A stretch of DNA of 64,000 nt from Paenibacillus yonginensis (GTDB lineage: Bacteria > Bacillota > Bacilli > Paenibacillales > Paenibacillaceae). This document shows positions 53,437 to 61,771 of the stretch, piece by piece; within the stretch, counting starts at the first letter, position 1, and each line of letters opens with the position of its first letter. The notes beneath the pieces were generated by a model that was not told the origin of the DNA, searched no databases, and saw nothing but the letters and a program-made list of their open reading frames with translations. Position numbers and translations under genes: made by a program. The stretch covers positions 4,782,001-4,846,000 of the forward strand of contig NZ_CP014167.1 of the NCBI RefSeq assembly GCF_001685395.1. The letters run 5' to 3'.

Positions 53437-53480
53437 AAAAAAACACCCGGCCGCCGCCCAACATAGCGGCTTCCGGATGT
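53437..53480 (-). terminator. Intrinsic terminator of ltaS
   Basis: On the minus strand ACATCCGG-aa-GCCGC pairs with GCGGC-gg-CCGGGTGT and is followed by seven T. Confidence 0.88.
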
Positions 53481-53538
53481 CTGTGAACTAGCAATCTTTA
53501 TTCAATCGCTGATTCGGCAAAGCGGAACTAACTTGCGG

Positions 53539-55401
53539 TTATTTGTCCGTCCGGTCCGGCAGCTGCTTCACATAGCTGTCGGAGAGCTGGAGCAGCTTCA
53601 AGGCCCGGTTATATTCGTCTTCTGTCGTCAACGCCTGGCTGACTCCGTCTTCCGCCAGCGGCAGCTGCTCCCCGTCCTCATACCAGACGCCTGGCATAAA
53701 CAAGGCCTTGTCGTTCAGGAAGGAGCCGGAAGGCAGATAATATCGTTCAGGCAGCAGGTTATAGGACTGATTGACAATATCCTGGCCGAAATGGATATGG
53801 TTATCGAGCGAAATGCCAAGCAGGTTAGCCGCAGTTGGCATAATGTCCACTTCGCCGCCGACATGGTCGATCACCTGAGGTTCGGTGTCCGGAACGGATA
53901 TCATCAGCGGAATGTTGATCATATCAATATTGCCGTATTCATGGCCGTAGATTTCCTCCATCAGATCCATTTCTTTTTTGCTGAGCGAATATTTAGGAAG
54001 ACCCTGGTGGTCGCCGTACAGCATGATGACGCTGTTATCCCAAATGCCGGTATCCTTGAGGCCTTGAATAAATTGACCCAAAGCCCAGTCTGCATAGTTC
54101 TGAGCACGGAGATAATCGCCGACCATCGTATCCTGGTAACGTTCCGGCAGCTGAATCTTATCCAGCTCGTGCGGAATGGTAAACGGATGATGCGCGGTCA
54201 TGGAGATCACCTGAGCATAGAAAGGTTTGTCTGCCGCGTCCATTTTTTGCAGCTCCGGCAAAGTCTTTTTATACAAAACCTCGTCTATAGGTCCAAAAAA
54301 TACGGTGTCTTCCGTGCCATAAAACTTCTGATCATAATACCGGTTCCAGCCGAGGGCCTTGTACAGCTCGCCGCGGTTCCAGAATTCCACGATGTTGGTG
54401 TGGAACGTAGCCGTATCATAATTATTCTCCTGCATCAGCTTCGGTAGGCTCGGCAGCTGCTTATCCGGATAGTTCTGGGTGGCCGCTTCGTTTGGCGGAA
54501 TATAGAAGGAGGTATTCACGACAAACTCGGCATCAGAGGTATTGCCTTGACCAACCATCTGATAGAAATGCGGGAAATACAGGCTTTCACTGGCCAGCTT
54601 ATTTAGGTTCGGCGTGATTTCCTGACCGTCAATCTTCAGGTTGATCAGGAAATTCTGCAGCGATTCCATCTGAATGATAATCAGGTTTTTCCCTTTGGCC
54701 TGGCCAAAATACACGGGATTCTCCAGCTTGGAGGTGCCTTTTAGCTCATTGATCTTGTCCTGGGTGATTTGGTTAGGATCCACCAGGTTTTCTTTCTGAG
54801 ACGCAAGTACGGTGTAAGCTTCGTAATTCAGAATGCCCATCGCTTCCGCTTTCTTGATCTCATTCATGCTGGCCCGGTTTGGCCAGGTGTTAAGCAGGCA
54901 GACGGCAAGAGCCAATACGAAGACAGTCGACACGAGTCCCCGATTTGTACGGCGAGGCGGCTCCTGATGTTTGTTGCGTCTTGCTCTGCGGATCAGATAG
55001 ATCCCGATCACTACGATATCCAGGAAGATCAGCAGATAATATGGAGCCAGAAGCGAAAATACGCTGTTGCTGACCGCCGTAACCTGATTGACCTGCTGCA
55101 GGGCGTGGTACGTAGCGATGACGCCATAATATTTGTGGTACATAATGACAGCAAAGAAAAGTCCGGTTAAAAGCAAATTGACGATCAGATAATATAACGT
55201 CTTGCGTTTGGAAGCGAAATATTCAACAAGACAAAATGTAATCCAGACGAATGGAAGTTCTTTCAAAATCGGCGATAACGGAGGGATGCCGTCAAAAACG
55301 GCCGTCCATGCCAGATAGCTCTTCACAATCATGATCAGGGAGAAAATCCAGAAAACCTTCAGCCCGCTGAACGCTTTGAAGAGACGGTTTTGTGATGACA
55401 C
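53539..55401 (-). CDS. ltaS: Lipoteichoic acid synthase family protein
   Basis: 620 residues. Five N-terminal membrane segments (within ~1-190) precede an extracellular sulfatase-fold domain. Active-site features are IIIQMESLQNFLI (metal Glu), GNTSDAEFVVNTSF (nucleophile Thr), and YGDHQGLP (metal Asp-His). LtaS moves glycerol-phosphate from phosphatidylglycerol to the growing lipoteichoic acid chain. The GTG at 55401 is preferred since AGGCAGG lies 9 bases upstream; the ATG at 55422 has no ribosome site. An ECF-type promoter lies ~100 bp upstream, in line with sigma-M control of an LTA synthase in Bacillus. Several paralogues are usual in the family. Confidence 0.92.
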   Translation of the reverse strand: MSSQNRLFKAFSGLKVFWIFSLIMIVKSYLAWTAVFDGIPPLSPILKELPFVWITFCLVEYFASKRKTLYYLIVNLLLTGLFFAVIMYHKYYGVIATYHALQQVNQVTAVSNSVFSLLAPYYLLIFLDIVVIGIYLIRRARRNKHQEPPRRTNRGLVSTVFVLALAVCLLNTWPNRASMNEIKKAEAMGILNYEAYTVLASQKENLVDPNQITQDKINELKGTSKLENPVYFGQAKGKNLIIIQMESLQNFLINLKIDGQEITPNLNKLASESLYFPHFYQMVGQGNTSDAEFVVNTSFYIPPNEAATQNYPDKQLPSLPKLMQENNYDTATFHTNIVEFWNRGELYKALGWNRYYDQKFYGTEDTVFFGPIDEVLYKKTLPELQKMDAADKPFYAQVISMTAHHPFTIPHELDKIQLPERYQDTMVGDYLRAQNYADWALGQFIQGLKDTGIWDNSVIMLYGDHQGLPKYSLSKKEMDLMEEIYGHEYGNIDMINIPLMISVPDTEPQVIDHVGGEVDIMPTAANLLGISLDNHIHFGQDIVNQSYNLLPERYYLPSGSFLNDKALFMPGVWYEDGEQLPLAEDGVSQALTTEDEYNRALKLLQLSDSYVKQLPDRTDK

Positions 55402-55497
55402 TTGAGTAACCTGCCTTTCCATGACATTTTTGGTCCAAAAACAATATATCTATCATACTCCAAATGAAGGACACAATAAAATGCATTTTCACCGTAT

Positions 55498-55526
55498 TAG
55501 ACGACCAAAAGCGGCGTAAAGTTGTA
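55498..55526 (-). promoter_or_regulatory. ECF-sigma-type promoter of ltaS
   Basis: Minus strand TACAAC (55526-55521), 17-bp spacer beginning TTT, CGTCTA (55503-55498). Same spacing and -10 as the site at 21520-21548. Confidence 0.5.
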
Positions 55527-55623
55527 GAAGCAGAGGATAAATCACGAAAAATTGGAAAATTGGCCGCAATTAAAACGAAAATGGGAAATATCTGGAATAT
55601 TTATTTAAACTGAAATATGCCTC

Positions 55624-55652
55624 TTGACTCTCCATCCATGAATTGATACATT
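55624..55652 (+). promoter_or_regulatory. Promoter of the structured RNA
   Basis: TTGACT (55624-55629), 17-bp spacer, TACATT (55647-55652). Transcription would begin near 55659. Confidence 0.6.
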
Positions 55653-55658
55653 AGCGGT

Positions 55659-55899
55659 ATCCTAATTGACGGGAGAGATTTTGATGACGGTGATCGTTCT
55701 TAACTAAGCAATTTCATAGCGATGAGTTACGGTGGAAGGCCCCTTTGCGAGAAAAATGACCGTAAAGGAGCTCGTTTTTCCTCTGCCCGGATTCATCCTG
55801 AAATTAGTTAAGAACACACGGACCATCATTGTCGCCCGTTTACGGCCTTGATCGGAACATGATTCAGCAACCGTGCTGTCTTTGCAGCACGGTTTTTTT
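55659..55899 (+). ncRNA. Unclassified structured RNA candidate upstream of the MutS2-like gene
   Basis: About 240 nt from a sigma-A promoter to an intrinsic terminator, with no open frame. Nested pairs: GTTCTTAACT (55696-55705) with AGTTAAGAAC (55806-55815); AATTTCA (55710-55716) with TGAAATT (55799-55805); GATGA (55721-55725) with TCATC (55793-55797). An inner hairpin TTACGGT (55727-55733) / ACCGTAA (55759-55765) competes with GAGAAAAA/TTTTTCCTC. The long irregular rod recalls 6S RNA or a riboswitch aptamer, but I recognise no family consensus. It may be a free RNA or a leader controlling the gene at 56010. Confidence 0.6.
55869..55899 (+). terminator. Intrinsic terminator of the structured RNA
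   Basis: AACCGTGCTG TCTTTG CAGCACGGTT followed by TTTTTG; perfect 10-bp stem. Confidence 0.92.
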
Positions 55900-56009
55900 G
55901 TTGAATTTTGCTTCTATCCAAGGCTGGAGTCTATCCGGGGCAAGGAATGAATTCGTTCATTCTTTGCCCCTTTTTTGCGTTGTCAAATCAAAGGAGGAAT
56001 GGAAACAAA

Positions 56010-57983
56010 ATGGATCAAGCAGCACTGCAAACTTTAGGTTATGAAGAAATGGTTCAAGAATTGATGCGTTTCGCGGTTTCTTATGAAGGACGCAGGCGGA
56101 TCGCCGAGCTGGTCCCGGAGGAGAAGCTTGCCGTCGCGGAGCGGAAGCTGGCCGAAACTGCGGAGGCTAATGCGATTATTGCTAAAGGGGCTAGTGTGCC
56201 GCTGCCTTCCCTGGAAGGGATCGAGCTGGTTATATCCCTGCTCGGCAGCGGTTATCTGTTTGGCGAGCAGGATTTTGCGGCAGTTGCCCAGTTCCTGCGC
56301 AGCTGCAGTCAGCTGAGAAAGTACATGGCCGGCAAAATGGAGCTTGCGCCCCTGGTCGCTTCCTATGCGTTGTCTCTTTGCGAAGAGCAGCGCCTCCAGG
56401 ACGAGATCAACCGCTGCATCCGGCATGGGCGGATCGAGGACAGCGCCAGCAAGGAGCTGGAGAAAATCCGCCGCAAGATGAATACGCTCAAGGAACGGAT
56501 TCATAAACGGATGCAGACCGTGCTGTCCAAATACAGCTCCCTGCTGCAGGAGCAGCTGATCAGCACCCGGGACGGGCGGTACGTTATTCCGGTCAAAAAG
56601 GAGTATTACCGTCAGGTGAAGGGAACGGTGCTGGACCAGTCGACCAGCGGCCAAACCGTATTTGTAGAGCCTGAAGAAATCTCGTCTCTGCAGTTTGAGC
56701 TGAATGTTCTGCTGGGCGATGAAGCGAGAGAGGAAGCAAAAATTCTGGCGATGCTCTCCTCCATGCTGGAGGCCTCTGCGGCGGAACTTAAGCAGAACAT
56801 CGAGATTACAGGGACGTATGACTTTATTTTCGCTAAGGGAAAATATGGGGCATCCATCGGCGGGCGGGCCGTTCCGCTGAACGCGGGCGGCGAAATACGC
56901 CTGGTGGGCGCTAAACATCCGAAGCTGCTGCAAACGATGGTGCCGCTGGACATTTCTTTGGGCGGCAAAACCAAAGGCATGATTATTACCGGCCCGAATA
57001 CCGGCGGCAAGACGGTTGTACTGCGGACGATCGGGCTGCTGACGCTGATGGCCCAGTCGGGGCTGCTGATTCCCGCTGAGGATGGATCCCGTGTCGCTGT
57101 GTTCCAGAATATTCGGGCTGTCATTGGCGACGGGCAAAGTCTGGAGCAGTCGCTGAGCACCTTCTCCGCCCAAATCTCCAGCTTGTCCCAAATGCTGGAG
57201 ACAGCGGACGGCTCCAGTCTGATGTTGATCGACGAGCTTGCTGCGGGCACGGATCCGGCCGAAGGAATGGCGTTATCCATCGCTATTTTGGAAGAGCTTG
57301 GCCGCAAAGGGGCAATGGTTGCCGTCACCACGCATTTTAACGGACTGAAGGAATTTGCCGCCCAAACGCCCGGCTTCTGCAACGCCCGCATGGAGTTTGA
57401 TCCGGTATCTCTGAAGCCGCTGTACCGGCTGACCATCGGTGAAGCGGGGCAAAGTTATGCGCTTGAAATCGCGCGGAGGCTCGGGATGGACGGCGGCGTT
57501 ATTGAACGCTCGCGGCAATTGATTCATCATACTGCCGGCAGACAGGCAAGCAGGCAGGACGAGGCGAAGGCGGCAATCCCGGTAATGCCGGTAATGCCGG
57601 TAATGTCGGAGAGTCAGGAGGAACTGCTGGCAGAGGAGCCGGAATCGCCTCCTGAGCCTGAACCGGCAGGGCAGGAAGAAATGTCCGTGAATCAGCGTCC
57701 GGCCTACGAAATCGGAGATGCAGTCTGGATCACTTCCCTAAACAGAATGGGGATTGTATGCGCGCCGGAGGACAGCCGGGGAATGCTTGGCGTTCAAGTG
57801 CAGAAGCAGAAGCTGAAGATCAACCATAAACGGCTCAAGCCGTATATCAGCCGAAGCGAGCTTTATCCAGGAGAAGATTATGATTTGGATATCGTATTTG
57901 AATCGAAGGAGAATCGCAAGCTGAGCAAACAATTCGGCAAACGGCATGTGGAGGGGAGAGCCATCATTAAAGATGGTGAATAA
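56010..57983 (+). CDS. MutS2-like ATPase lacking the Smr domain
   Basis: 657 residues. An N-terminal helical clamp/lever region with a long coiled coil (about 150-200) leads to a MutS-type ATPase: Walker A ITGPNTGGKTVVLRTIGLLT, STFSAQISSLSQMLE, Walker B LMLIDELAAGTDPAEGMALS and VTTHFNGLKEFA. After a Pro/Glu-rich linker comes a KOW-like domain (YEIGDAVWITSLNRMGIV). The nuclease Smr domain that ends true MutS2 (about 780 residues) is missing. ATG at 56010 has AAAGGAGG 12 bases upstream. The role could be recombination control or ribosome rescue, as for MutS2, but without cleavage. Confidence 0.88.
   Translation: MDQAALQTLGYEEMVQELMRFAVSYEGRRRIAELVPEEKLAVAERKLAETAEANAIIAKGASVPLPSLEGIELVISLLGSGYLFGEQDFAAVAQFLRSCSQLRKYMAGKMELAPLVASYALSLCEEQRLQDEINRCIRHGRIEDSASKELEKIRRKMNTLKERIHKRMQTVLSKYSSLLQEQLISTRDGRYVIPVKKEYYRQVKGTVLDQSTSGQTVFVEPEEISSLQFELNVLLGDEAREEAKILAMLSSMLEASAAELKQNIEITGTYDFIFAKGKYGASIGGRAVPLNAGGEIRLVGAKHPKLLQTMVPLDISLGGKTKGMIITGPNTGGKTVVLRTIGLLTLMAQSGLLIPAEDGSRVAVFQNIRAVIGDGQSLEQSLSTFSAQISSLSQMLETADGSSLMLIDELAAGTDPAEGMALSIAILEELGRKGAMVAVTTHFNGLKEFAAQTPGFCNARMEFDPVSLKPLYRLTIGEAGQSYALEIARRLGMDGGVIERSRQLIHHTAGRQASRQDEAKAAIPVMPVMPVMSESQEELLAEEPESPPEPEPAGQEEMSVNQRPAYEIGDAVWITSLNRMGIVCAPEDSRGMLGVQVQKQKLKINHKRLKPYISRSELYPGEDYDLDIVFESKENRKLSKQFGKRHVEGRAIIKDGE
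57579..57605 (+). repeat. Three tandem 9-bp repeats in the MutS2-like gene
   Basis: CCGGTAATG occurs three times without gaps and encodes a repeated Val-Met-Pro in the linker between the ATPase and the C-terminal domain. Copy number could change by slippage without breaking the frame. Confidence 0.85.
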
Positions 57984-57998
57984 GTTGAGAAAAGAAAT

Positions 57999-58038
57999 AC
58001 AGCCCGCATCGGCTTCATGACCGTGGCGGGCTGTTCTT
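57999..58038. terminator. Bidirectional intrinsic terminator
   Basis: ACAGCCCGC and GCGGGCTGT form a 9-bp stem followed by TCTTTTCTT, between the converging MutS2-like and fRMsr genes. Confidence 0.85.
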
Positions 58039-58052
58039 TTCTTATAAAAGGA

Positions 58053-58541
58053 TCAGGAGAACTTGACGCTGCTGACCAGAATCTCAACAAAAGCTTCCAA
58101 AAATGTTTTGTCTGTTTCATCAAAGCGGCCGCGCAGCGGGCTGTCGATGTCCAGCACACCGATCAAACGGCCATCCTGGACGATAGGCACAACAATTTCA
58201 CTGTTGGTTGCAGAATCGCAGGCGATGTGGCCGGCAAAAGCGTGCACATCCTCGACCACAATCGTTTCGCGCTGCTGTGCCGAGGTGCCGCATACGCCAC
58301 GTCCGAGCGGAATCCGGATGCAGGCTGGCAGTCCCTGGAACGGACCCAGCACCAGCTCCTTGCCGTCATATAAATAAAATCCCGCCCAGTTGATATCCTG
58401 CATAACAAAATTCAGCAGGGCGGATGCGTTGGCCAAATTGGCTACGGAGTTTGGTTCGCCTTCAATTAGGCCTTTAAGCTGCGTTAGTGCAGATTCATAT
58501 ACTTGCTGGCGGTCGCCAGTGGGAGTAGCTGCCTGGAACAT
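58053..58541 (-). CDS. GAF-domain free methionine-(R)-sulfoxide reductase
   Basis: 162 residues, a single GAF domain of the YebR/fRMsr type. The three redox cysteines are in ACIRIPLGRGVCGTSA (two) and HIACDSATNSEIVVP (one), all present. NWAGFYLYDGKELVLGPFQG is highly conserved in the family. It reduces free methionine-R-sulfoxide with thioredoxin and so repairs oxidative damage. Start is ATG; GAGGGGTTTTAAAC precedes it. Monocistronic. Confidence 0.93.
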   Translation of the reverse strand: MFQAATPTGDRQQVYESALTQLKGLIEGEPNSVANLANASALLNFVMQDINWAGFYLYDGKELVLGPFQGLPACIRIPLGRGVCGTSAQQRETIVVEDVHAFAGHIACDSATNSEIVVPIVQDGRLIGVLDIDSPLRGRFDETDKTFLEAFVEILVSSVKFS

Positions 58542-58617
58542 GTTTAAAACCCCTCGCTTTTTTAAAAATAGAATCTATTTGAAGTGAAGATATTCATCCA
58601 TCTTATTCTTAGTTAAC

Positions 58618-58644
58618 AGTATACAGGATCGCCGGGACTGTCAA
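58618..58644 (-). promoter_or_regulatory. Possible promoter of the fRMsr gene
   Basis: Minus strand TTGACA (58644-58639) and TATACT (58623-58618) are both near consensus but only 15 bp apart, which would make a weak or regulated promoter. Confidence 0.4.
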
Positions 58645-58746
58645 CCGGTTAAGCGGACAGCCCTCCGGGCCGCGCCGGTTTGTTTCCTGTCTCGCTCTTG
58701 CGGGTAATGACATTCAAACGACGCCAAGACGAAGGGAGAAATAATC

Positions 58747-59058
58747 ATGCGAGCCGATATCCAGAATTTGTTCATTCGCATTCATATGCTGCACGATGCC
58801 AAAGAGGAAGATTTAAAGGTTGGCGACACCTTGCTCGAATTAGAACGCAGGGGTTACCGGATCGGCGAACGGGAAGTGAAGCTTGAGCTTGAGAAACTGG
58901 TGGAAGACAACTTTTTGACTCCGCATGACGATATCTATTCGATTACAGGCGCTGGTCTTGAAGAGCTGAAAGAAATCCAGACGGTGCTGGCCGAGCTGTG
59001 TGGTGCCGTCCTGGATGGACATGAATGGCAAACAGCAGCTGTTAAAACAACGAAATAA
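58747..59058 (+). CDS. Small winged-helix-like protein
   Basis: 103 residues; family not recognised. The order of helices and the stretch VGDTLLELERRGYRIGEREVKLELEKLVEDNFL, then YSITGAGLEELKEIQ, look like a winged-helix of the PadR/MarR kind in which a basic recognition helix is followed by a wing and a terminal helix. It may bind DNA or another protein. ATG with GAAGGGAG 9 bases upstream, and its own terminator. Monocistronic. Confidence 0.65.
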   Translation: MRADIQNLFIRIHMLHDAKEEDLKVGDTLLELERRGYRIGEREVKLELEKLVEDNFLTPHDDIYSITGAGLEELKEIQTVLAELCGAVLDGHEWQTAAVKTTK

Positions 59059-59081
59059 ACCCGGAAGGCCCGGAATCAGGT

Positions 59082-59106
59082 AAAGCACTCCAAAATGGAG
59101 TGCTTT
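59082..59106 (+). terminator. Intrinsic terminator
   Basis: AAAGCACTCC AAAAT GGAGTGCTTT, a perfect 10-bp stem followed by GTAATTT. Confidence 0.8.
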
Positions 59107-59187
59107 GTAATTTCCAATTCCGGAAAAGTGATTTTTTGGCATCAGCGTTTATAATTAGGAAAACTGCTAAGAAGGGAGGGATAGATA

Positions 59188-59421
59188 ATGACTGCCCAGA
59201 CATCTTGTTCCGAATTTCGGCCGGCAAGGCCTAACAAACGTATCAATGAAGAGCTTAACAACATCATCGAGAATTTAAGGCGAGAGTTGGTCGAGGTTTC
59301 GGCAACCAGCGGCTTCACAAGCGAGATTGTACTAGAATTAAGCCAGCGTCTGGATAAGTATATCGTCCTTGCCCAGAAACAGATGAAGAACGGAAAGACC
59401 GGTACCGGACTTGAGCATTGA
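59188..59421 (+). CDS. Spo0E-family aspartyl-phosphate phosphatase
   Basis: 77 residues. The C-terminal helix pair carries the family motif LELSQRLDKYIVLAQK (SQxLD), the site that acts on phospho-aspartate of Spo0A~P, with a preceding helix LNNIIENLRRELVEVS. Such proteins drain phosphate from the sporulation regulator and delay spore formation. AGAAGGGAGGG precedes the ATG. Strong evidence for a spore-forming host. Confidence 0.88.
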   Translation: MTAQTSCSEFRPARPNKRINEELNNIIENLRRELVEVSATSGFTSEIVLELSQRLDKYIVLAQKQMKNGKTGTGLEH

Positions 59422-59447
59422 TCCTGGATCGGTTTTGTACATAAATA

Positions 59448-59487
59448 TTAAAGAACCTGCGGCCTGGATCGGGCTGCAGGTTCTTTA
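59448..59487. terminator. Bidirectional intrinsic terminator
   Basis: TTAAAGAACCTGC and GCAGGTTCTTTAA form a 13-bp stem between the converging Spo0E-like and hydrolase genes. Confidence 0.9.
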
Positions 59488-59503
59488 ATATTTGCGCCTG
59501 TTC

Positions 59504-60490
59504 TTATCCTCCTAATTGAGGGGTTCTTACTTTCCATATCGCTGCTTTGGGAGCGGGAGCATATTCCTCCTCAGGGAGACATTCATCAATGAACGCCTGA
59601 AGTTCTTCTTTGTAGCGTCTGGGATCCTTCTGATAAGAAGTGGCGTGAGCAGCGCCGGGAATGAGAACCAGACGTTTGGGCCCCGGCTTGGCTTCAAACA
59701 TTTCCTGGCTCATCGCTGGCGGTACGTAACGGTCGGCAGATCCGTGGATGAATAATACGGGCAGCGTTGTTTGCTTCACCGACCGGATTGGACTGACCTG
59801 CTCCAGCCGAAAGCCTGCTTTGGTTTGAAGCTCCCGGTTCAGGAGGCGGATAAAGGGAAAGGAGGGGAGCCGGATAATTTTAGCAAGCTGATAACGAATC
59901 AGTTTATTTAGATCGGAATAAGGACAGTCGGCTACCGCAAATTTGACGGCAGGATCAGCCATGCTTAAATACTCCAGCACGGTGGCACCGCCCAAAGACT
60001 GGCCGTGAAGGCCGATTTGGATATCCCTTCCGTACTGCTCCAGCAGCCAGTTCACCCAGGCCTCAAGATCGTGTTTCTCCAGGAAGCCGTAGGTCGTGTA
60101 TTTTCCCTGGCTTTTGCCATGTCTGCGATGGTCAATGAGCAGCAGATTAAAGCCTTTTTCCTCAAACAAAGCGCCAAACTGCAGGGAAGACCGCAAAGAC
60201 ATCGTATAACCGTGAGCTATAATGGCCCATCTCTTGGAGCCGGGGTAAGGAAGGAATAACTGGGCGTTCAAGCGGAGCCCGTCAATAGAGGTGGTTTGAA
60301 CCTCTCTCGAGGCCATGGACTCATATTTCTCTTTCGTGAATACGCCGGTGCGCAGCAAATAGTCAAGCAGGTTCTCGTCCGGATACCGGTACAGGCGCAT
60401 CTGGGTGACCTGGCGGAATCCGTATCGGGTTATCACGGTGATCAACAGCCAAAGGGCCAGCAATCCCAAAACGACAATGGCGGCAATCAT
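59504..60490 (-). CDS. Membrane-anchored alpha/beta hydrolase (YqkD-like)
   Basis: 328 residues. One N-terminal membrane segment (about 3-21) precedes an alpha/beta-hydrolase fold. Catalytic triad: Ser in GLHGQSLGGATVLEYL, Asp in FIHGSADRYVPP, His in GAAHATSYQKDP. The oxyanion-hole region is WAIIAHGYTMSLRSS and LLLIDHRRHGKSQGKY. The ATG at 60490 has AAGGGGGATCC 4-9 bases upstream; the frame is open to 60523. The substrate (ester or peptide) is unknown; likely acts at the membrane. Confidence 0.88.
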   Translation of the reverse strand: MIAAIVVLGLLALWLLITVITRYGFRQVTQMRLYRYPDENLLDYLLRTGVFTKEKYESMASREVQTTSIDGLRLNAQLFLPYPGSKRWAIIAHGYTMSLRSSLQFGALFEEKGFNLLLIDHRRHGKSQGKYTTYGFLEKHDLEAWVNWLLEQYGRDIQIGLHGQSLGGATVLEYLSMADPAVKFAVADCPYSDLNKLIRYQLAKIIRLPSFPFIRLLNRELQTKAGFRLEQVSPIRSVKQTTLPVLFIHGSADRYVPPAMSQEMFEAKPGPKRLVLIPGAAHATSYQKDPRRYKEELQAFIDECLPEEEYAPAPKAAIWKVRTPQLGG

Positions 60491-60559
60491 AGAAGGATCC
60501 CCCTTTATTGCAATCTTTACCATCTATTAATACCCAAATTCAGACAAATTTATCAGCGG

Positions 60560-61549
60560 TTAGACGGATGGAGGTATTTCGGATGAATGCGGTGGTGGCG
60601 GTTCAGAGACGGCCGGTCTGCGGGTAGCGAAAGCATGGACCGCCATTCCCCCGGTGACAAGAATCAAACCCGCGATTCCGTACAAGTCTGGCCACGGAGC
60701 CGATAGAAACAGCACCTCTGCGCCGAGCGTAAACATCACTTCAAACGATTGGGTAGCTTCAACCCCGGCGAGCCGCATCGGGTGAGCCTGAACCATTTGA
60801 GTAGCTTGGAAAAAGAGGACGGTAGCCGCAACTCCGGAAAATACAGCAACCAGCAAGGAGCCGGTAAGCTGGCTGGATGGAGGCGGGCCGGACGTGACGA
60901 GGGCATAAAGCGATAGGAGCAGCCAGAAAGGCATGCTGCATATCGTCATTGCCAGCACACGCTGGGTAGCATTCAGCCGTCCGCCGCTGATCTGCATCAA
61001 TTTGCGGTTGCCGGCCGGATAGGCCGCACTGGCGATGATAATCGGCAGTGCCCCCAGCAGAAGCTCCTGATAATGGAGCTTAGAAGATTGGCCGATCTGA
61101 ACAAGCATGACGCCGGCCACAATCACAGCCGAAGTGATCAAAGCGGCGGCAGGGGCGACTTTTCGATAAGCGGAAGGGAGAAGGGACCAGCTGAGTCCGG
61201 GCTCGAGCAGCGGCGAGATCAGGAGTCCGGAGATGATGGTAAGCTGCCAGGTGGAGGCAATCAGCCAGGCCGGACCATACATGGAAGCGAAACAGACGGG
61301 AGCATAGAACAGAACGAATCCGACAAAACTCCAGAGCAGCCATACGCGCGAATTCCGGCGGATCTCGCGCAGGACGGGACTTAATCCGCCGCCGAAGGGT
61401 GCGATCAGCAGCAGGATTGGAAGCATCATTTCATAACGGAGGGAAGCGCTCCAGGCCCAGCTTCCGCCGCCGGTACTCATAAATCGGTTGAGAATGAACG
61501 TGAAGGCAAAGAAAAAGGCCGATAATATTCCGATCAGCAAGGGTTTCAC
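60560..61549 (-). CDS. EamA/EmrE-like multidrug resistance efflux transporter family protein
   Basis: 329 residues with about ten membrane segments in two homologous halves (FFFAFTFILNRFMSTGGGSW near the start; YGIAGLILVTGGMAVHAFAT at the end). It matches the ten-helix DMT-type 'multidrug resistance efflux transporter' group common in Paenibacillus. GTG start, 8 bases after GGAGTGA. The hydrophilic tail is Pro-rich (SEPPPPHSSEIPPSV). Substrate and direction are not proven. Confidence 0.85.
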   Translation of the reverse strand: MKPLLIGILSAFFFAFTFILNRFMSTGGGSWAWSASLRYEMMLPILLLIAPFGGGLSPVLREIRRNSRVWLLWSFVGFVLFYAPVCFASMYGPAWLIASTWQLTIISGLLISPLLEPGLSWSLLPSAYRKVAPAAALITSAVIVAGVMLVQIGQSSKLHYQELLLGALPIIIASAAYPAGNRKLMQISGGRLNATQRVLAMTICSMPFWLLLSLYALVTSGPPPSSQLTGSLLVAVFSGVAATVLFFQATQMVQAHPMRLAGVEATQSFEVMFTLGAEVLFLSAPWPDLYGIAGLILVTGGMAVHAFATRRPAVSEPPPPHSSEIPPSV

Positions 61550-61771
61550 AGGGGCTTCACTCCTCTCGGAATCTTGTTCTTGTCTATTGATTGTTGGATT
61601 AATTCTATTGTAGCAAAGAGCTCAAGGAATGACGACTTGCCGCTGCGGGTCAGCTTTAGGACAAACTCTTGGCGGGGACAGTGCGGCGGCGTTATTTTTT
61701 GACGTCAGGCCCGGCGTATGATTCAATTTGTATTAGTGAAATTGACGAACCAGAAGAAAGGAGCGCAGCGG

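Noticed and set aside
55690..55815. T-box, SAM, FMN or c-di-GMP riboswitch at the structured RNA
   Set aside because: GGTGG occurs, but the T-box antiterminator core (TGGNACCGCG) and the other aptamer cores I know are missing.
55690..55820. MITE or insertion-sequence relic at the 12-bp inverted repeat
   Set aside because: No target-site duplication flanks GTTCTTAACTAA/TTAGTTAAGAAC, and the inner complementary segments suit an RNA fold better.
55999..56037. 12-codon micro-frame overlapping the MutS2-like start
   Set aside because: Its ATG is one base after GGAGG, too close to be translated from it.
56034..57191. 385-codon open frame on the minus strand
   Set aside because: Antisense to the MutS2-like gene.
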